This document shows, piece by piece, positions 21,793-25,599 of a stretch of DNA of 25,599 bases. The notes under the pieces are model-generated. The model saw only the letters and a list, made by a program, of their open reading frames with translations. It was not told the DNA's origin and did no database searches. The position numbers were made by a program, and so were the translations under genes. Every line of letters begins with the position of its first letter. The first letter of the stretch is position 1. The stretch comes from Erythrobacter sp. (lineage in GTDB: Bacteria; Pseudomonadota; Alphaproteobacteria; Sphingomonadales; Sphingomonadaceae), in contig DMWU01000255.1 in NCBI GenBank assembly GCA_003483125.1, positions 1 through 25,599 on the forward strand, written 5' to 3'.

Positions 21793-24048
21793 ATGTTCGA
21801 CACGAAAACCGTATCGCTGGAGTGGGGCGGAAAAACCCTCACTCTGGAAACAGGCAGTATTGCCCGCCAAGCTGATGGCGCCGTACTGGCCGCCTATGGC
21901 GAAACTGTGGTGCTTTGCGCCGTTACCGCCGCCAAATCTGTTCGCGAGGGGCAGGACTTCTTCCCGCTCACCGTGCACTATCAGGAAAAATTCTCTGCAG
22001 CCGGCCGTATCCCGGGTGGCTTTTTTAAGCGCGAAGGCCGCGCAACAGAGAAAGAAACACTTACTTCGCGCCTGATCGATCGCCCCGTGCGGCCGCTCTT
22101 CCCCGAAGGTTTCTACAACGAAATCAACGTAATCGCGCAGGTCCTCTCCTATGATGGTGAGACCGAACCCGATATCGTAGCCATGATCGCTGCCTCTGCA
22201 GCGCTCACCATTTCGGGCGTCCCCTTCATGGGTCCGATCGGTGCGGCACGCGTCGGCTTCCGCAATGGCGAATATGTTCTCAACCCCAGCCTAAGCGAAG
22301 CGCTCGACGAAGAAGGTCGCCTCGACCTCGTTGTCGCCGCAACCAATGACGCTGTGATGATGGTCGAATCCGAAGCCAAGGAATTGACCGAAGAAGAGAT
22401 GCTCGGCGCTGTCATGTTCGCGCATGAGGAATCGAAGAAGGTAATCGCGGCCATAATCGACCTGGCTGAACAGGCTGCCAAGGATCCGTGGGAAATTGAC
22501 ACCACTGACGACACCTCGGCAATCAAGGAAAAGCTGCGCGGAATCGTTGGTGACGATATCGCCGCCGCTTACAAGCTGACTGACAAGTCGGAACGTTCAG
22601 ATGCCCTCAATGCTGCCCGGGAAAAGGCGAAGGAAGCATTCGCTGAGGAAGAACCGCAGACGCAGATGGTCGCCAACAAGGCGGTCAAGAAGCTGGAAGC
22701 TGAAATCGTTCGCGGCGCCATCATCAAGGATGGCCAGCGTATCGACGGCCGCAAGCTTGACCAGGTTCGTCCTATCGAGGCGATGGTTGGCCTGCTGCCC
22801 CGCACACATGGTTCGGCGCTGTTCACACGCGGTGAAACCCAGGCGATCTGCACAGTGACGCTGGGCACCAAGGATGCCGAGCAGATGATCGATGGCCTTG
22901 AAGGTCTATCTTACAATCACTTCATGCTGCACTATAACTTCCCGCCTTATTCAGTTGGCGAAGTTGGCCGCTTTGGCTTCACCAGTCGTCGGGAGACCGG
23001 CCATGGTAAGCTTGCTTGGCGTGCGCTGCATCCTGTGCTGCCCGATCACGAGGACTTCCCGTATACTATCCGTATCCTGTCAGACATCACCGAATCCAAC
23101 GGTTCCAGCTCCATGGCGACCGTTTGCGGTGGCTGCCTGGCCATGATGGACGCGGGCGTTCCGATCGAGCGCCCTGTTTCGGGTATCGCAATGGGCCTCA
23201 TCCTAGAAGGCGAAGAATTTGCCGTCCTGTCAGACATTCTGGGTGACGAAGATCACCTGGGTGACATGGACTTCAAGGTTGCTGGTTCGGAAGCTGGCAT
23301 CACCTCGCTCCAGATGGACATCAAGGTGGCGGGTATCACCAAGGAAATCATGCAGACTGCGCTTGAGCAGGCGAAGGCTGGCCGTGCGCATATCCTTGGT
23401 GAAATGAACAAGGCGCTGGGCTCTGCCCGCACCGATGTTTCCAAGCATGCACCGCGTATCGAAACCATGCAGATCGACAAGTCGAAGATCCGCGACGTTA
23501 TCGGAACGGGTGGCAAGGTTATCCGCGAAATCGTGGCTGAAACCGGCGCCAAGGTCGATATTGACGATGAAGGCGTGATCAAGATCAGCTCTTCCAACCT
23601 CGATGAAATCGAAGCCGCCAAGAAGTGGATCGAAGGCATCGTTGAAGAAGCGGAAGTCGGCAAGATCTATACCGGTAAGGTCGTGAACATCGTCGATTTC
23701 GGCGCGTTCGTGAACTTCATGGGTGGCAAGGACGGCCTCGTCCACGTCAGCGAAATGAAGAATGAGCGTGTTGAGAAAGTGACCGACGTCGTCTCCGAGG
23801 GTGACGAAGTGAAGGTCAAGGTTCTCGAGATCGACAATCGCGGCAAGGTCCGCCTGTCGATGCGCGTTGTTGACCAGGAAACCGGTGAAGAGTTGGAAGA
23901 TACCCGCCCGCCGCGCGAAAAGCGCGAAGGTGGCGGTGATCGCCGTGGCCCGGGTGGTAACCGCACCCGTGGTGGCGACCGTGGAGGCCGCCGTGGTGGC
24001 CGTGACCGTGGTGGCGCTGCACACGTTCCAGACTTCCTGAAGGACTAA
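21793..24048 (+). CDS. pnp: polyribonucleotide nucleotidyltransferase (PNPase)
   Basis: PNPase degrades RNA 3' to 5' by phosphorolysis and works in the degradosome. From ATG 21793 (AAGGA just upstream) the protein is 751 residues: first RNase PH domain (about 1-140), alpha-helical domain (to about 300), second RNase PH domain with [15 protein letters not shown] and the active-site region [15 protein letters not shown] (481-495, Asp487 and Asp493), KH domain (about 554-610, [11 protein letters not shown]), and S1 domain (about 623-690, [24 protein letters not shown]). The last 44 residues are an Arg/Gly-rich tail ending HVPDFLKD, a common alphaproteobacterial style. The open frame continues upstream to 21640 but lacks family sequence. 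Confidence 0.98.
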   Translation: MFDTKTVSLEWGGKTLTLETGSIARQADGAVLAAYGETVVLCAVTAAKSVREGQDFFPLTVHYQEKFSAAGRIPGGFFKREGRATEKETLTSRLIDRPVRPLFPEGFYNEINVIAQVLSYDGETEPDIVAMIAASAALTISGVPFMGPIGAARVGFRNGEYVLNPSLSEALDEEGRLDLVVAATNDAVMMVESEAKELTEEEMLGAVMFAHEESKKVIAAIIDLAEQAAKDPWEIDTTDDTSAIKEKLRGIVGDDIAAAYKLTDKSERSDALNAAREKAKEAFAEEEPQTQMVANKAVKKLEAEIVRGAIIKDGQRIDGRKLDQVRPIEAMVGLLPRTHGSALFTRGETQAICTVTLGTKDAEQMIDGLEGLSYNHFMLHYNFPPYSVGEVGRFGFTSRRETGHGKLAWRALHPVLPDHEDFPYTIRILSDITESNGSSSMATVCGGCLAMMDAGVPIERPVSGIAMGLILEGEEFAVLSDILGDEDHLGDMDFKVAGSEAGITSLQMDIKVAGITKEIMQTALEQAKAGRAHILGEMNKALGSARTDVSKHAPRIETMQIDKSKIRDVIGTGGKVIREIVAETGAKVDIDDEGVIKISSSNLDEIEAAKKWIEGIVEEAEVGKIYTGKVVNIVDFGAFVNFMGGKDGLVHVSEMKNERVEKVTDVVSEGDEVKVKVLEIDNRGKVRLSMRVVDQETGEELEDTRPPREKREGGGDRRGPGGNRTRGGDRGGRRGGRDRGGAAHVPDFLKD

Positions 24049-24071
24049 ACTTTTTAGGTTAGACAGAAAAG

Positions 24072-24103
24072 GGCCGCTCGGAGATAATCCGGGCGGCCTT
24101 TTT
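24072..24103 (+). terminator. rho-independent terminator of the truB-rpsO-pnp unit
   Basis: An 11-base-pair stem, GGCCGCTCGGA (24072-24082) with TCCGGGCGGCC (24088-24098), one G-U pair and a 5-base loop GATAA, then TTTTT. It begins 24 bases after the pnp stop. Confidence 0.95.
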
Positions 24104-24190
24104 CTTTGAGCCATCGGAGTAGTATCCGCTTGGCTGCCCTCACCATGGCATGGCGTATTACTTAGAAATCGCCGATCAAGAGGAGCATGC

Positions 24191-24592
24191 ATGACCGATA
24201 TCCGCTTCGATCCACCCAAGGGCGGGTTGGTGCCGTATATGGGCATCAAACTTGTCGGCGAGGGCGAAGGCTGGCTCGAGGCGCGAATGGTGATCGAACA
24301 GAACCATCTTCGTTCGGGGGCCAATGCCTTGCATGCGGCAAGCATTGTCGCGCTGGCCGATTCCGTTTGTGGCTTTGCTGCGGGTAATCCTTTGCCAGAC
24401 GGGGCGAAGGGCTACACAACGGTGGAGTTGAAATCGAACTTTGTCGGTACTGCGAATAGCGGTGCCTTGATCGCGCGGTCAGAAGTAGCGCATCTGGGCC
24501 GAAGCACTCAGGTCTGGGATTCGGTTGTCACGCACGAGGAAATCGGGCGGAAGATTGCCTTCTTCCGCTGTACGCAAATGATACTTTACTGA
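24191..24592 (+). CDS. PaaI-family hot-dog thioesterase
   Basis: A 133-residue hot-dog protein, third of this fold in the window. Family marks are LVPYMGIKLVGEGEGWLEARM at the start, the central HLRSGANALHAASIVALADSVCG (about 39-61), with Asp57 in the helix where PaaI enzymes keep their acidic residue, and a sheet region with TTVELKSNFVGTANSGALIARSEVAHLGRSTQVWD. AGGAG lies 6 bases before the ATG. It follows the pnp terminator, so it has its own promoter. The CoA substrate is unknown. Confidence 0.88.
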   Translation: MTDIRFDPPKGGLVPYMGIKLVGEGEGWLEARMVIEQNHLRSGANALHAASIVALADSVCGFAAGNPLPDGAKGYTTVELKSNFVGTANSGALIARSEVAHLGRSTQVWDSVVTHEEIGRKIAFFRCTQMILY

Positions 24593-24601
24593 TCCGAGGA
24601 A

Positions 24602-25126
24602 TTATCCGCCCAAACGCATGGTGCCGAGGAAATCGCGTTTGCCTATCGGGACGCCTTTCATCCGCAAAATGTCGTAAAAAGTCGTGGTATGGAAATACAT
24701 GTTGGGCTGCGACATGCTGAGAAGGAAATCCTTGGCCGACATTTCGAACACTTTCTTCCCGCCCAGCACGAAGGCAATCGGTTTGTCTGCCGAGGCTTCA
24801 AGCTCCGCCTCGTCAATGTTTGCCAGCGCTTGCTGCGTCTTCTTCACCTCTTCGCGCATCGCATCCCATGTGTGGGGTTGAACGGTAAAGTCGGGCGAAA
24901 ACTGGCCGCTCGGCAATTGTTCAAGGACAAATGCCGAATGTACCCAGCAGCTGCGCACATGCCAGGGCAGGCTCCACATATCCTCTGCCAACTTGGATCC
25001 CACCATCTCCTCTTCAGAAATGCCGTTCTCTTTCGCAAATGCCTCGCCCTTATCAATCAATCCATTGAGTGAATTCAGCAGCTGCTGGCAGTTGCGGACA
25101 AACGCATCGTTGAGGGTGAGGGGCAT
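24602..25126 (-). CDS. DUF1993 family protein
   Basis: A 174-residue soluble protein of the DUF1993 family, whose function is not established. The conserved end is visible: KDFLLSMSQPNMYFHTTTFYDILRMKGVPIGKRDFLG (about 131-167), after an N-terminal helical part (FVRNCQQLLNSLNGLIDKGEAFAKENG) and LPWHVRSCWVHSAFVLEQL. Some related four-helix families (DinB/DUF1993-like) bind metals through histidines; His56, His63 and His147 could be candidates, but this is speculative. GGAG lies 6 bases before the ATG. It is downstream of the gcrA terminator on the same strand and convergent with the thioesterase gene. Confidence 0.9.
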   Translation of the reverse strand: MPLTLNDAFVRNCQQLLNSLNGLIDKGEAFAKENGISEEEMVGSKLAEDMWSLPWHVRSCWVHSAFVLEQLPSGQFSPDFTVQPHTWDAMREEVKKTQQALANIDEAELEASADKPIAFVLGGKKVFEMSAKDFLLSMSQPNMYFHTTTFYDILRMKGVPIGKRDFLGTMRLGG

Positions 25127-25143
25127 AATGAGCTCCAGAATTT

Positions 25144-25177
25144 AAAAGGCCCGGCCACTCCATCAGAGCGCCGGGCC
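25144..25177 (-). terminator. rho-independent terminator of gcrA
   Basis: On the minus strand GGCCCGGC (25177-25170) pairs with GCCGGGCC (25155-25148), 8 base pairs, with a further CTC/GAG pairing in the loop, followed by TTTT (25147-25144). It ends just before the DUF1993 ribosome binding site and starts 12 bases after the gcrA stop. Confidence 0.88.
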
Positions 25178-25188
25178 GTTGATTTAGT

Positions 25189-25599
25189 TTAGCGACCCCG
25201 CGGTCCGCCAAATGGCAGCGGGGGAGGGGGCCTGCGCGCACCGCGCGGCAGCTGTGCCTGATAGGCGCGTCCGCAATGTTCAACGCAATAGGGGAACCCG
25301 GGGTTCACCGCTACTCCGCAGAAGTGGAAGTCCGGCTCACCGGGGTGGCCCATAGGCCAACGGCACACCTTGTCGCTCAGATCGAGCAGGCTGATCTTGT
25401 CTGCAATTTCAGAGCTCGGCTTGGCCGGAACCAATCGGCGCGGCGGAGCGGGCGGGATCGGCGCCTGCTGGTCGCCGGGGCCCTGCCGCAGGAAGCCGCC
25501 CGGACCAACAGAGACGATCTTTGGCAGTTCAGGTGTAGGGTTGGGAATCGGCTGTGAAGGAATTGGTTTTGCTGCGGCGGCTGGCATCGGTTCAGCATT
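25189..25599 (-). CDS. gcrA: GcrA-family cell cycle regulator (partial, N-terminus beyond window)
   Basis: GcrA binds methylated DNA and sigma-70 RNA polymerase and controls cell-cycle genes in alphaproteobacteria. Only the C-terminal 136 residues are in the window; the frame is open to the edge, and the DNA-binding N-terminus must lie at higher coordinates. Visible is a Pro-rich linker (PIPSQPIPNPTPELP and PIPPAPPRR), then the family's C-terminal, sigma-interacting domain with LLDLSDKVCRWPMGHP, FHFCG, PYCVEHCGRAYQ: four to five cysteines and two histidines in the usual places. The end is basic and Pro/Gly-rich. The ATG at 25587-25585 is internal and not the true start. Confidence 0.92.
   Translation of the reverse strand, partial: NAEPMPAAAAKPIPSQPIPNPTPELPKIVSVGPGGFLRQGPGDQQAPIPPAPPRRLVPAKPSSEIADKISLLDLSDKVCRWPMGHPGEPDFHFCGVAVNPGFPYCVEHCGRAYQAQLPRGARRPPPPLPFGGPRGR

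Noticed and set aside
23230..24345. 371-codon open frame antisense to pnp
   Set aside because: It mirrors the codon pattern of pnp, resembles no protein family, and has no ribosome binding site; pnp itself is unambiguous.

Overview
The window looks like a chromosomal segment of a sphingomonad-type alphaproteobacterium, most likely from the Erythrobacter/Altererythrobacter side of the order. The grounds are a GcrA-type cell-cycle regulator at the right edge, a YlxR domain joined to an L7Ae-like domain between nusA and infB, a PspF/PspA/PspB/PspC envelope-stress locus of the proteobacterial type, and moderately high GC with codon use ending in G or C. The genus is an inference from protein style; no rRNA marker is present. 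No stretch longer than about 200 bases lacks a gene. I saw no tRNA, rRNA, CRISPR array, insertion sequence or prophage.

Layout. (1) 1-1297: 5' part of leuC (minus strand), running off the left edge. (2) 1399-1800: a hot-dog thioesterase. (3) 1801-5876, minus strand: one long, tightly packed gene run. It reads, in transcription order, a 50-residue leader ORF, pspA (with an in-frame N-terminal extension), pspB, pspC, five consecutive small membrane/coiled-coil genes that reuse the PspB-type motif, sufE and a DUF454 membrane protein. A near-perfect sigma-54 promoter lies just ahead of the leader ORF, and pspF (6030-7073, plus) is divergent from it. (4) 7192-8082: a secreted zincin-like protease with a Gln in place of the first zinc-binding His. 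(5) 8201-8956: an arsR-arsI pair, apparently a minimal organoarsenical-response unit. (6) 9095-15397: the transcription/translation cluster rimP-nusA-ylxR-infB-(thioesterase)-rbfA. (7) 15484-20288: five genes with no link to that cluster: a haloalkane dehalogenase with a premature amber codon, a MarR-GNAT fusion, thymidine kinase, a site-2 protease, and glpD on the minus strand. (8) 20323-24103: the cluster resumes with truB-rpsO-pnp and ends at a strong terminator. (9) 24191-25599: another hot-dog thioesterase, a DUF1993 gene and the 3' part of gcrA.

How the parts work together. PspF with sigma-54 should switch on the 3-kb psp run when the inner membrane is damaged. The tandem PspB-like proteins would give this bacterium an enlarged set of membrane-anchored coiled-coil partners for PspA/PspC. 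This expanded module, with its leader ORF and PspA extension, is the best candidate here for something not well described. The rimP-to-pnp genes form the usual ribosome maturation, transcription elongation and RNA decay group, here split by a non-related block between rbfA and truB.
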